From Vanessa cardui (taxonomy: Eukaryota; Arthropoda; Insecta; Lepidoptera; Nymphalidae): 64,000 nt of DNA. The notes under the pieces were generated by a model. The model worked only from the letters and a program-made list of their open reading frames with translations. It was not told where the DNA came from and did not search any database. The first letter of the stretch is position 1, and each line of letters opens with the position of its first letter. This document shows positions 26,501 through 37,955 of the stretch, piece by piece. The stretch lies in assembly GCF_905220365.1 (NCBI RefSeq), contig NC_061129.1, positions 10,106,803 through 10,170,802 of the forward strand. The letters run 5' to 3'. The translations under genes and the position numbers were made by a program.

Positions 26501-28453
26501 CTTTGTTAGTTATGTACAGGTATTAATAATTACCAGTAACTAATTAAATTTCATTAAAATATTCGTTATATTAACTAAAATATGATCTACATTGTGTTTT
26601 ATAAATTTAATAATTATTTATCGACAAAAAAATGTTTCATAGCACAATTTGACATGCCATTTTAATTACTTTTTAAACTCGTTTTATATACGAGAAAGTT
26701 ATCGACATGATTCTACTTTCCACTGTGGGTATATTCTTAATTAAGAATAGAAGGGTATTAACAATGGGATCGCAATCAATACCAAACGCAATTAGAGACT
26801 GTTTCAAACAACTCTACCTGATACATTGTAATTACGAGTATAACTTGTATTTGTTTAATCAATAAATCTCTTTGGTATAGAATAACAACAACAACTATTC
26901 ATTTATTGCCATTTAAATAAGAAATTAAACAAAAATGTATAGTTTTTTTTTTATAATTTCATAATGTGCTTGCAAATATTAGTTGTCAATCTGCAGAATT
27001 GTGTTTTTTCTGTATGTAACTTGCTTTAAATGTAATTTGCTTTAAATATATGTTGAAATATATAATATAATAATAATAGATAAGATATATTTTGGGGTTA
27101 AATATAAATGAAGTAATGAAGTTCATAGCCATAATCATTCCAATAGTCCATTCCATAGATTTCCAGTCTTTTCTCGTATTATATTTGATATAACATAATA
27201 TAAATTCGTTTATTAAATGACTTATAAAAATATTGATTAATGTGCCATATTTATGTTTACACGTACAATAATACTTTATGATTGTAATAATATATCACGG
27301 TAAAATAAATTATAATTCATTAAAAACTTTAATATAGGTATTGTAGATTCAGAATCATTTAAAAACATTTTGTCTTCGTCGAATAAAAAACATATTACCC
27401 ATGCCTAATTCATCCTGCCAGGATTTAAATTCGCTACTTCCTTTTCCGCAATCTAGACTCGCGTACTACTGAGACTAGATGTAATACAAATGATACAGTC
27501 GAGTCCATTCAATCAGCATAATAAATAAAGAATGAGCGTATGTTTGATAATATCACACCTAGGTAGAATACTTAGTGTGTAGTGTGTTCTTTCATGATAA
27601 CGATCATTTATTGTAAAAGTTAAATAAAATTTCTCAAAATCATCATTTATATTAGATTATAGTAGATTTTTGAGAACTACTCAATATAAATTTTCAACAG
27701 TATATAATTGAAATTTGACTTGTTTTATCGTTAATATTTATAATTAAAAAAATGATTAAAGATTCTGTTTATATTAAAATCTATTTTTGTATTTCTTATT
27801 TACATTAACTAATATTTAAGATACCTAATATCAAAATGGAAGAATACATAATTACACAGTTTCTGATAAAATCATAAGTTAGATAATATGAAAAAAACAA
27901 ACACTTAAAATCCCCTAATATTAAACACACTCATGCATTCGGATTACATTTATTAGTTAACTATAAGGAAGCTAGACATGTTCTTAATAGATTATATTCG
28001 AAATGATAAGAATTTTTTGATTAAGATAACCAATCGATTTGTTGTAATATTTAAGTTCGATGAACTTCCGTTTACGAAATAGGGAAAGGTGTTTTAGAAA
28101 ATTGTTATAGAAATTTTCCGTTGAGCTTGAACCGTGAAGTGTGGGAATCAAATTTCTCATATTATGACAAAAAGAGAGCGCTAATATGTCACTTGTATTA
28201 GAACTACCACAGTAATTTACACGCTTGAAAAAGATATTATTGAATAAAATTTGTATGAAACACTTTTAATTATTATTGTTTGATTACATACCTCAAATGT
28301 AATGACTCCTTTGTCTCCATATTTATCGAATATCTTGTCTATAAAGTATTTCTCAGCTGGGAGGGTGTTGTTCTGGTCTGTGTCTAGTGTCTGGAGATTG
28401 GCGGCGTAGAACGCGTCTACCGCTAAGAGGACGATGGCGCACGTTGTCAACAT
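14540..28453 (-). CDS. LIV-1 subfamily ZIP zinc transporter (SLC39 family), four coding exons
   Basis: Coding exons on - are 28453-28292, 17974-17833, 15741-15547 and 15459-14540, with phases 0, 1 and 1 joining perfectly, giving 472 aa. It imports Zn2+ (or a related metal) into the cytosol. Features: signal peptide MLTTCAIVLLAVDAFYA; the family's extracellular IFDKYGDKGVITFE / GFEHLLDSLGLG block; an NGS glycosylation site in exon 2; the CPALVYQL motif (Cys140-Leu147); about eight membrane segments in exon 4; a short His loop GGHSHSHD; HNLTDG (His325) in TM4; and the metal site HELPHELGD (354-362) in TM5. The HEXPHEXGD form is typical of ZIP5/6/10/12-like LIV-1 members. Length and the short His loop are closer to ZIP5/Drosophila Zip71B than to the long foi/ZIP10 type, but the subtype is not settled. 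The start is the ATG at 28453. The upstream in-frame extension has only a GTG start. Confidence 0.93.
15742..17832. other. ZIP intron 2, no other gene seen
   Basis: AT-rich intron between exon 2 (donor GTTAGT at 17832) and exon 3 (acceptor ACAG at 15742). Patches of higher GC at 15990-16090 and 16750-16870 have no recognisable coding content. Confidence 0.75.
18836..18965. repeat. Fragment of a lepidopteran transposable element
   Basis: The block '...attccacatctgtgccttgg aaagcagataaagctgttgg tc...' resembles, from memory, a degraded 'gtgcctcggaaagcacgt / taaagccgttggtc' sequence recurring in Lepidoptera. It is GC-richer than its flanks and has no ORF. The family is not assigned. Confidence 0.4.
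19051..19341 (+). repeat. Common lepidopteran interspersed repeat (non-autonomous)
   Basis: About 290 bp beginning near 'ggttggcggacgagcatatg' and ending 'agccctgccaccaagtaaag'. It includes 'cttgtgcctgtagttacact' and 'tgagtgggtggtacctaccc'. I recognise this from butterfly and moth genomes as a high-copy interspersed repeat. The class (SINE or LINE 3' tail) is not certain. It is flanked by AT microsatellites on both sides, suggesting insertion into or generation of a TA tract. The open frame across it is not a gene. Confidence 0.75.
19342..19371. repeat. (TA)n microsatellite
   Basis: An uninterrupted TA dinucleotide tract of about 28 bases directly abuts the 3' end of the interspersed repeat. 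A second shorter AT tract lies at 19037-19051 on its 5' side. Confidence 0.9.
20009..20075. repeat. Perfect 23-bp inverted repeat with 21-nt spacer
   Basis: Bases 20009-20031 and 20053-20075 are exact reverse complements around the stretch containing 'ccccacttcttcaa'. No target duplication or element ends were found. Confidence 0.85.
21643..21686. repeat. Perfect 21-bp inverted repeat with 2-nt loop
   Basis: Bases 21643-21663 and 21666-21686 are exact reverse complements separated by only aa. The near-zero spacer is typical of local inverted duplication by template switching. Confidence 0.88.
23775..24004. mobile_element. hAT-type MITE with 8-bp target-site duplication
   Basis: A 230-bp element with exact 14-bp terminal inverted repeats (cagtggcgtagcta ... 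tagctacgccactg), flanked on both sides by the 8-mer gtgagaat (23767-23774 and 24005-24012). The 8-bp target duplication and CAGTGGCG-type ends are characteristic of hAT superfamily elements. The interior includes inverted G/C-rich blocks (gggccccggtg / ccggggccc) but no transposase, so this is a non-autonomous MITE mobilised in trans. The perfect ends and duplication suggest a fairly recent insertion into the ZIP intron. An open frame on - across it is not a gene. Confidence 0.92.
24284..24450 (-). repeat. Old reverse-oriented copy of the 19.05-kb interspersed repeat
   Basis: Read on -, it retains 'cttgtgcctgtagttac' (with a one-base difference), 'aactaagatgtcatgcc' and the 'gcgccaaccaacc' region in the same order as in the copy at 19051-19341, with deletions and AT-rich degradation. 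It is clearly the same family and more diverged. Confidence 0.6.
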
Positions 28454-28830
28454 AGTAGTGACTGAGTGCGCAGGTGGCCGGTGCGCCGGCGGCGGTCTCG
28501 CGTCTCCGCACAACACTATCAAGCGATCAACTTCGAATGACTCGGCCGACCTGATATGACGCGCCACGTTACGACCACGCTTACACGACCCGCGCTATTT
28601 TGTTTATTTATCCGTGATAATCGCCAACGAAATCGCGAACCGGCTTTAAATGTTAAGCAGGCGACTTCTTAAGTCGAAGTAAAGTATGCGTCTGAGACTT
28701 TCACCCGTCGCTCACTGGTGTCTTTGAGGCCGGTTCTAACACCGTTACTGATAAAGAGTTGTTTGCGTAGCGCTTCGCGGCCATTACTTCAATTCGAGTA
28801 CGAATGTATCCCGGAATCGTTAAAGGACAA
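28454..28830. promoter_or_regulatory. GC/CpG-rich ZIP promoter region, possibly bidirectional
   Basis: The ZIP first exon and its upstream DNA to about 28830 stand out as CpG-rich in an otherwise AT-rich area, as expected for a promoter and 5' UTR. On the opposite strand an ATG at 28804 opens nine codons and reaches a consensus donor, CAACG|GTAAGT at 28829, with similarly GC-rich upstream DNA. This could be the first exon of a divergent transcript, but no convincing second exon was found. Confidence 0.4.
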
Positions 28831-29756
28831 CGGTAAGTATCTCGTAGCACTCAAATACTTCCTATTTTAATGACGTGTTAAAAGATCGTCTACTATACTG
28901 AATGATGTGAATCGATGAATAAACATTTAAATTATTATCTGACCGTAAGTGAATACTTTTGCAATACATGTAACTAAAAAACACACATAAACACTCGTAC
29001 AGTACAGTACTTACGCAAGTAGTACAAATGTTGGGTTTGATTCATCTTTAACACGAATTCTAAAGATATGGACCATTCCTATCTTTATCTTGATTGCGAA
29101 ATAATAACTTGCTCATTTAATTATCTAATTACAGTATCTACTACTTACTGCAGGTACTTTATACATGTGCTTAGCTTGTAAAATTTTGTTTCTTCTTTTG
29201 AGATGGTATCTTTCAATTTTCTTGTTTCATTATTCGCTTATCACTGAAATTAAAGACTTTAATTAAACAATCTAATCATCAGTACAGTAGTATCAGTAGT
29301 ATACATTGTATAAGAAATGACGAAACGTATATGTTTACGTACATATGCATAATTATTATTAATTCTACGCGAAGAAACAAACAAACAAACACTCATTATC
29401 GCATTTGATAAACAGTCTGTGAATGGGAATGTTTACTTCCGCATTTCGTGTCGTAAAAATTAAATGTTAAATATCTTAATGTCGTCATTAAAGAATATGA
29501 CAATTGAAATAGACTGTGGTGTGAACTATGAATAGAATTTTGTGATTCGTGATTAGTAACTTCGAATCATTTGAAATTTACTTGTTGTTATGTTTACAAA
29601 ACCATGTCAGTCTCCCAGAAGGTGGGTACGCCCCTCCGTGTTGTCCAATTTACTGCGGACTATCGCCGACATTAGTGGTCCCAGAGGGAAACCTCGTCGA
29701 ATCTTGTAGACCAGAATCTGCTTCTGCGCATTAAATCAGGTGCAAGTCTCTAGCAT

Positions 29757-30086
29757 ATGCTAAGCAGTCTCCGAGTCTATGCCACACAGGTAACGCACCG
29801 TCATTTTCTCCAAAATAATCACGATTTGTCATCTGTATACGTTGAAAGATTATTGTCGCATCCAGGCTTCGAAGGCCGAAAGAATATATTCGACGATACG
29901 TTTACACGCGTAAGATGGTTTCATAACGTCGCTAGAGCCCTCTTGTGCTCTCAATACTTCAACGCCTTGACTCCGAGGGATCGCCTTTTCGTCGTTCTGA
30001 CGGAGTACGCGGGCTTTCGGATAGAATCTTATACTCATTTTTACCGCTTCGTGAGATATGTGGACGTGGCCACTCTATGCTGCTAA
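29757..30086 (+). CDS. Unrecognised 109-codon ORF in a GC-rich island
   Basis: ATG at 29757 to TAA at 30084-30086, 109 aa. The block at about 29610-30170 is much richer in G+C than its surroundings, like the real exons nearby. The product is rich in Arg, Phe and Tyr (for example NALTPRDRLFVVLTEYAG) and has no signal peptide, membrane segment or motif I recognise. All three + frames are closed between 29622 and 29757, so the ORF cannot be simply extended leftward as one exon. It may be a small gene, an exon of a divergent transcript from the ZIP promoter, a decayed transposon or transferred DNA. None of these is shown. No function is assigned. Confidence 0.3.
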   Translation: MLSSLRVYATQVTHRHFLQNNHDLSSVYVERLLSHPGFEGRKNIFDDTFTRVRWFHNVARALLCSQYFNALTPRDRLFVVLTEYAGFRIESYTHFYRFVRYVDVATLCC

Positions 30087-30537
30087 TTTTGGATACTCGA
30101 CACTTTGTTTGACCAATTGGGTGGCCCGTACAGGGCTATCGATCGCACGTCGCCGGTAAAGAGACGGCGAACATAGAGATTTTGCAAATTAAATTTATAC
30201 GATATTTTTTTGTTATAACGATCGTATCCTGATACTTTATGGGTCCATATACAGTATGAATTGTATGCATATTTAAATAAAGCTTTGTTTTATTAATATG
30301 TATGTTTTTAAAGATCAAAAAGGAATCACGTCTGAATACGCGCACATTTAATATTCAACTCAGCTAAATAGCAAAGCGTTATGAATTGTAAAAATTAAAT
30401 ACGATTTTTCATTAGCATCATAGACTCTTGGTTTAGGAAAACAATTGGTAATGTAACTAGTTTAATCACTGGAGGAATGAGGACTTTTAAATAAGGTTTT
30501 AACCATGGACTTGTATGGATATAGAAGTAAGGGATGA

Positions 30538-30690
30538 CCAAAGGAACGATGGATGGATTATGTGAAAGACGATGTGACTGAAAAGATATTACATGTGAGA
30601 TGACGTCAGAAAGTATGGAGGAAGAAGATATGCCGCGTCAATCCCGTATTAATTTGGGATAAGGGCAGGAGGATGACGATGATAATAAAG
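30538..30690 (+). mobile_element. 3' fragment of a non-LTR retrotransposon (LINE), pseudogenic
   Basis: Reads PKERWMDYVKDDVTEK and then, after a frame break, KVWRKKICRVNPVLI in the typical order of insect LINE C-terminal tails (GRPKKRW..., then a W-R/K-x-x-x-R block). It ends in a GATGACGATGATAATAAA-like tract, a usual LINE 3' tail. A frame break between the two blocks shows it is dead. The RTE-like clade is likely but unproven. Confidence 0.6.
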
Positions 30691-32890
30691 TATTAATCAA
30701 TGGTATTGGTACTCCTCAGGGGTAAGGTCGAGTGGTATACCGACGCAGCGTCTTCGTCAGATCTGGACGAACGATGTGACGCTATTTTAGGCCGCCATGC
30801 CCCCTCTCCATCACTGCCATTTACGCAGCACGTATACTTTAACAAATACGAATCATAGGAAGAATAAAAAGAAATAATAACATTGATTTTTTTAATTTAC
30901 TGAACTGACATGATTTTATTGACCAATCTTGAACAATCTGAATTGATTTTCTGATCTTAATGACTTTAGCGTTGTTATTGGAACTTTGGAAATAAAATTA
31001 AAGTGAATGTAGGTAGTTAAGTGATATAATGTTGTTTTATAAATAAAGTCACATTAATCAGCACGGTAGTGGATCCTATAGGTATTAATAGCTCTATTAA
31101 GCAAATAGAAAGAAAAAAGTAAATTCAAGATTACTATATGAGAATAAATCGTTGTGTATATACTATTATAACAAAGTTTTAATTAGTTTGCTTTATAAAA
31201 ATTATTAATTTTGCTGTTTTAATTGTGAGTGAGACAGTGAATGAGAAATATAAGAGTATATTCGTCGCTTGACCGCCCATTGGCTGTGTGGTATGGTATC
31301 GCTTTATTTCTTACCCCTGTAAGAAATATAAGTGGTAAGGACGTAGATGTTGGCCAATAATCTCTTACCTATGGTTTGTTCAGTGGTTCATGATTCTTAA
31401 ATTTTAAGGTGTGTCCTAATTAAATACTAATATCTTAATTTCTGTATCTATAAAAATATAATCGTTTAATAGTAATAATATCAACCCAAATAATATAAAG
31501 TCATGAAGATAATTCAATTGAATTGAACAAGACACCTACGCAATAAAACAAAAAAAAACTAAGCATCAACAAAAATCCGAATTTATGTAATCTATATGTA
31601 ATAAATCTCAAAAGATTAGATTACGGGTAAAATTATATAATTTCATGAAAATACAATACAGTATATTAAATATAAATACAATATAAAATATAAACTGAAA
31701 AGAATCGTTGGTTTTTATTTTTAATATCGTAAAATTAAAGATTTCAAAGCTCTGAGTAGAGTACTATTTGCCATCTCAAGTTAGGTTTATGCTAATCAAT
31801 TATTTTAGGCTATGATATTTTTAGGCTACGTAAACAATTATTTATATATTAATAATAATTAAAACAATCCAATTTATCTTTTATTTGACAAAAATAATTA
31901 ATGATCATTCTATCACTATTTGAATTAAAATTTTCAAATAATGTTTCTTCTGGTTCGGAAAAAAAACATTAAATCTACGCAAAAACCAAACTATTTTATA
32001 AATATTCAAAATAATATATAGAGTCGAATTGAATTACATAATCTCAAATAATTTTCACGAATATTTGTCGAAACAAAAACTAATTTTCATGGAATATAAC
32101 AAATGAATCTCTATCAAAAGTACACTAAAAATTGAATGTACTTGGACGCTTCAGTCTGTGTGTTTCTCGTGTCAGTACGTATATTATCACATTTTTAAAG
32201 TGCGCGTAGAATCTAATTTAGTGTAGATAAATACGATGTATAATATAATCCATAGATTATATCGGTTATATCTTTGTCCATGACTGGTTATAAAAAATAT
32301 AAATTCAAGGGCAATGTTAAAAAAAAGCGACTATAAAGTTCTAAAAAACCTTACTTTTCGTAGATGATGAAAGTAAGGTTACGGTTACAAGTGATTGAGC
32401 ATCAGTTTTTTAATGTGAAAAGTACTATATTTTAAGTTTCTTATCTATTTAGGATAGTAAAAAAGCGTGTCTCTGCCAGTAAAAAAAAAATTAACGGGTT
32501 TTCTGGTTCGAATTTTAATCAATAAGATTGTAAATTACAATCAATGATATACTTGAGTTCAAGATTGTAGTAAAATAAGTAAAAACATATTTAGTTCTTT
32601 TGTCTTTCACAAATAATTAATTTTACTGTGAAAATAATAAATATAAAACTGGCAACCAACGCATACGTCAACATGCAAAAAATTGGGCTGTCAAAGAATT
32701 ATTCAAAGAAATTTATTTAAAATAGTCTAAATCTGCTTTTAAAACATAAAAAAGCAAAATACCAGTATATAAAATACAACAGTAATAAAATATGCCTATA
32801 TACCAATATGATTGTTCATACATATAACAACAGTATACAGAAAATGAAAGTGACAGTGTCAAAACACAAATAATGTAAAAATCTAAGATC

Positions 32891-35800
32891 ATGTTGACAA
32901 GAGCCAGACAACGAGCGCACAACAATGCATCTCCGGACCCGCCGCTCAGCTCCGCCTCACAGGCACAGGACCCCGCACAGGGAAATAATCTGATGTCCGC
33001 AGCTGCGTCGAGCTCGAGCGACGAGTACTTCTCCCCGCCGACGTCGCCAACACCTGTACGTCGAGCGGGGAGACGCCGGCCACCGACGGGCTTGGGAGCC
33101 AGAGGCCAACTGGTCTCAAACGGGGTCCCCGCTTCCGGTGGTGGTGTGCAGCGCATGCGATGGACACAATCCATTAATGAAAATGTCATGCGCGCATACT
33201 ATGGGGCTACAGAGGGGGGAACTAACCTCACGGCGTACCGTGTTAGGATGCTCTCTATGTTTCAGGCACTTGAACCAGCTATCAACGTCTCGGCTCAACG
33301 ACTGTCGGATCAGGTGCGGGTCATTCTGCGTAACAACAGGCTGAGTGACACCGTGCTTGATCGAATTCGCTCAGAACAGTGTAATGGCAGTGTCACTTCC
33401 GCTCCGTCACAACCCGTGGTACAGGGACCACTTCCTGCAATACCACAGGGCCCATGTCATGATCATGATGATGAGGGCGAGGGTGACATGGCTATTACAA
33501 CAAGTAAGTACAGTGATCAACTGAGGAGCGCACTGGAGGATGCGATTCGGGAGTATCGTGACATTCCCGTTGAGCTTAGGCCACGGTTGCCACGTTTACC
33601 CATGACTAAACGGAATAGGGACCTAGTGTGCACTCTGGATTCACTGCTCGCAGATTATATCGAGAGCAGTGAAAATCTCGAAGATACGCACTCAATTCTG
33701 TTTTGTGCGGCTGTTGCAGCATGTCGTGTAGCTGGTGTTACATTTGAAGACACCGAACGAGCTACACGACCAAAGACTGTTGCACCGGCCTGGCAGAGCA
33801 GGATTGAGAAACGTATTAATGAGACCAGAGTGCTCATTGGAAAACTATGTTGTTTTAAGGAAGGGAATACGCGTCCACGTGTAATGCGTTTCGTGGGGCG
33901 GGCGCTCTTGGGGACAGGTATCAGTCCGCAAGAATATCCGTCCCATGTCGTGGAGCGTATTGACTTCCTAAAACAAAAAGTTTATGCATGGGCAAGCCGC
34001 ATCCGTCGGTACAGGCGGCGTGTGGACCGTTATTACTTGAATCGCATGTTCCATAGCGATCAAAGGTGGGTGTACAGAACGTGGGAGCGACTCGACGAGG
34101 GTGTGAGCGATGGGTGTCGCCCGGATGATGACGCCACGAATACATTTTGGCGCAACATCTGGTCGGTACCCGTCGACCACATAGAAGGTGACTGGATGCG
34201 GGAAGTCAGGCAAGCGTGCGAGCCTTTGGAAGCGATGGGAGAAATTTCCATCGCTTCTGAAGATGTAGCTGCTGCAGTTCGGTCCGTTCCAAACTGGAAG
34301 TCTCCAGGACCGGACGGGCTTCATAGCTTTTGGCTAAAGTGGCTGCGCAGCTCGCATGAATGCTTGGCATCTCAGTTCCAGTCAGCTCTAGAGTCTGGGT
34401 CGCTACCACAGTTCCTTACCACCGGAGTCACCCACCTGCTCCATAAGTCAGGTAGTGCAACAGATCCTAAAAATTATAGACCGATTACTTGTTTACCGAC
34501 GGTCTATAAGCTCCTTAACTCCATTCTGAGAGATAAGATTAATAGTCACATAGAAAATAATACTATTTTGTCCGTCTCTCAGAATGGATGTAGGGGTGGA
34601 TCACGAGGCACTAAGGAGCTACTCCTCATTGATATGACCATTAGCCAACAGGTTCGTCGTTCTCGAAAAAGTCTGTCGACATGCTGGATAGATTACAAGA
34701 AGGCCTATGATTCCGTGCCGCATACATGGCTCTTGAGGGTGCTGGAGTTGTATAAATTAGATACAACTCTATGCAGTTTCTTGAGATCATGTATGGGACA
34801 ATGGCGGACAGTCCTTCGCTATCCAGGATGTCGAACGATTCATAGTAATGACGAACCGATAAGGATTGAGCGGGGAATATTCCAGGGCGATAGTTTGAGT
34901 CCATTGTGGTTTTGTTTAGCCTTGAACCCTCTAAGTACTCTGTTGGAGAGCTCAAGGCTGGGCTATCGTTTGCGAAGAGGAGGTAAAGTAATATCCCACC
35001 TACTTTACATGGATGACCTTAAGCTCTTTGCACCTTCAGATTCACAACTGGTAGAGTTCCTAAAGGTAACAGAAACTTTTAGTAATTCTATTAGAATGGA
35101 ATTTGGAGTTGACAAATGCGCGGTTATGCATGTAAAGCGAGGAGAGATTATGGAATCTGACGGATTACAACTTTCAGATTCCATAAACTTTAAGTCACTG
35201 TCCGCAAACGAATCATACAAATACTTGGGTATGTCGGAAGCGTTAGGCATCAATGTGACCGACATGAAACAATCATTGCAGGAGCGTTTCTTTGGTCGCC
35301 TGAAAAAGGTACTCAAAAGTCTTTTATCAGGTGGCAATAAGGTTCGCGCCTTCAATGGTTGGGTCATGCCGGTCTTGATGTACTCTTTCGGCATACTCAA
35401 GTGGACTCAAAAAGAACTAGACGCATTGGATAGGAGAGTCCGTGTCCTGCTGACTACATATCGAATGCATCATCCTCGGTCTTCGGTGATGAGATTGTAC
35501 ATCCCACGGAGATGTGGTGGCCGTGGCTTTCTAAATGCCAAGACCCTACGTAACCGTGAGGTGTACAAACTCAGGGAGTATTTTCTCCACACTGACTTGG
35601 ATATGCACCGAGATGTAGTTACAATAGACAAGGGACTAACTCCGCTCTCCTTAGGCAAAGAGAACTGCCGCAAACCTGTAGTACTAAGTACTGAGAACCG
35701 CAAGGAAGTATGGAAGAGCAAGGAGTTACACGGACGCTTCTATCGGGCCCTTCATGGACCCGATGTAGACTTTATGGCGTCCGTATCTTGGCTACGGTTC

Positions 35801-36285
35801 GGCAACCTATTTGGTGAAACCGAAGGTTTTGTCTGTGCGATTATGGACGAAGTTATCATGACGAACAACTACCGGAAGTATATTGTGAGGGATGGCACGG
35901 TGGACATATGTCGGGCGTGTCACACACCGGGCGAATCCCTTAGACATATTATTTCCGGTTGTTCTCGTCTTGCTAACGGAGAGTATTTGCACAGACATAA
36001 TCAAGTGGCCAAGATTATCCATCAACAACTTGCACTTCGATACGGTCTTGTGGTATCAGAGGTACCATACTACAGGTATGTGCCCGACCCAGTTCTCGAG
36101 AATGGTCATATCACGCTGTACTGGGACTGCCGATAGTTGTTTCAGCGAATGGCCTAATGGCCAAGAGCCTCGACCAACACCTTAAGAGGCTCTCGTTAGG
36201 TAGCTGGGTCAAGGGCCTGATGCAGAAGGCAGTACTCCTCGGCACGGCGCGTATTGTGAGGAAGTTCCTCTCGCTGGAGCCCTGA
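32891..36285 (+). mobile_element. R4/Dong-like RLE-type LINE with endonuclease-core deletion
   Basis: A single open frame from ATG 32891 to TAG 36134-36136 (1,081 codons). Order: a low-complexity N-terminus; RMRWTQSINENVM (about residue 87), like the WTK(D/E)xNEF Myb-type DNA-binding region of R4/Dong elements; then reverse transcriptase (about 470-760) with WKSPGPDGLHSFW, CWIDYKKAYDSVPH, GIFQGDSLSPLWF and the catalytic YMDD (706-709). Next come thumb sequences and a zinc knuckle C-x2-C-x8-H-x4-C starting at Cys1007. At 36127 the frame breaks: LPIVVSANGLMAKSLDQHL continues in another frame from 36127 to TGA 36283-36285. The restriction-like endonuclease core that normally lies between these segments in the family is missing. 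The element is therefore nearly intact but endonuclease-defective. Start and end UTRs were not delimited. The many other-frame ORFs here are shadows. Confidence 0.88.
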
Positions 36286-37955
36286 CACGTTTTCGTCAAG
36301 CATAGCTACAATGATTCTAACTAGCGAAGTAACCTTACTAATGTACCTACCTATTATTAAAGAACTTATAAGATTAAAAGAAAACCCTAGAACATTCTTT
36401 AAGATATGAACAAATAAATTATAAGTAGATAAAACTCGAATACTACAAACAATAAAAATATACTTGTATACATGTTACCGGCCATGACTGTCTTCCACTT
36501 AATTTAATCCGTTTCAATGTTATGCCGGTCAATGTACCAATCTTTTATTTATTAACCAATCATGTACACGATCGATGTTACATTTTATATTTACAAACTG
36601 CACCCAACAAATATTCCCAACTACCGTCACAGATAGCGAGAGTCAATATTAAATCTGATATTAATGAAAATAAGCGATATATATTATAACAAACATTTAA
36701 TTTACTCTGAAGACGTAAACTTTCAATTAAATCTATATGAATAAGGAAAATGCGTAATGTATTTGCTTGTATCGTGTAAGTATTGTGTCTTCGTTGCTTT
36801 TCCTTTTCTATTTTTTTTTTAATGCACTCTTTGTAACCTGTCTGCTGTATGTCTGCTGCAGTCAAGCGGTCGATCAAGTCAAAATTAGAATCCCATACTC
36901 GTTAACATTATATAATTTATTAATTAAGTATTGGTTTTTAGTAAATTTCGGCAAAATAAATATTATATATAACCCAATGTAATACATATTGCTGATTTTT
37001 TCACCTTAAGTGTAGGCCTCATACATATGGGTCAAATTAGTTAATAATTTTATCAAACATACTATACATTAGTTATATTATTACACTATTGTTGTGATCG
37101 CTGTTGCTGAATTTTTCCATCTTAAGTCCAGGCTTCACACACATGGGTCCAATCTATATACTACTATACTTTGACAATTTATCTCAATCAAATCGAAACG
37201 TGACCATTGCCTTTTTGTCATTTATATATGCTTTTATCACATCGATTCATGTGCATTTGCTCGATGCTAGGTTGTAATTTTTATGATTGTTTGAAATAAA
37301 ATTATTTCATGTAAAAATTGTAGTTGACCAAAATATTTAAGAATTTAAGTATTATAATTTTTTTTATGAATGAAAATTATAAATTTTATTATATTTATTT
37401 TGTAACATCAATATGATTCAGACTATAATCGCTACTCATTACTTGTATGACAATGTTTGATACTCCATCTATTATGCGCTCGAGATGGCGCGTTTTATCT
37501 AGTTTTGATAACAAGACACACTGTTAATTAATTTGCATGATCTCTCATTATCAATTATATTTTGGACTATAATCTTCTAAGTCTTAATTTTTTAATTGTA
37601 AACTATGTAAATTTATTCAATTAGACGCCGACTTAATATTTTTCAGGAAATTCTGTTGAATGTCGGTAATCCGTGCGAGGACCGGTCTTATATCAAACGA
37701 CATCAAAATATACTTACACAAGAATCGTTATTTTATGGAATTGTATTAAACGTAAACTTACTGCAGGTACGGAATGTACATACTACCGAGAAGAACCGAC
37801 AAGAAAATCAGCACATACCTACTAATAGTTCAGATAACTGAGTTACTGGTCTCCATTAAAATAATATATACAAAGTCTGAACCCAGGGTAAGATTGACAG
37901 ATTTTCTCGTAAAATGAGAGATTGAAAGTAATTGTTTGCGAACGCATAATGAGAA

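Larger units (their letters stand above)
17975..28291. other. ZIP intron 1 (10.3 kb) holding several repeats
   Basis: A long first intron between exon 1 (GTATGT donor at 28291) and exon 2 (TTTCAG acceptor at 17975). It contains the repeats listed separately at 18836, 19051, 19342, 20009, 21643, 23775 and 24284. The open frames at 22610-22945 and 24478-24818 are AT-rich, resemble nothing and are treated as chance. Large first introns commonly hold enhancers, but I see none directly. Confidence 0.75.
28831..32890. other. Intergenic region between ZIP promoter and LINE
   Basis: AT-rich spacer apart from the GC-rich block with an unknown ORF at 29757-30086 and a LINE tail at 30538-30690 (separate entries). 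A second GC-rich scrap at about 30715-30840 has no recognisable product. The 5' boundary of the LINE at about 32.7 kb was not determined. Confidence 0.5.

Noticed and set aside
28454..28567. N-terminal extension of the ZIP protein (reading MARHIRS...)
   Set aside because: It would start at GTG, not ATG. The ATG at 28453 gives an ideal signal peptide directly.
29622..29787. Possible internal exon between TGTCAG and ACACAG|GTAACG
   Set aside because: All three + frames contain a stop within it, so it cannot be a through-coding exon.
32713..36299. Numerous other-frame ORFs within the LINE
   Set aside because: Shadows of the long RT frame, which has clear conserved motifs.
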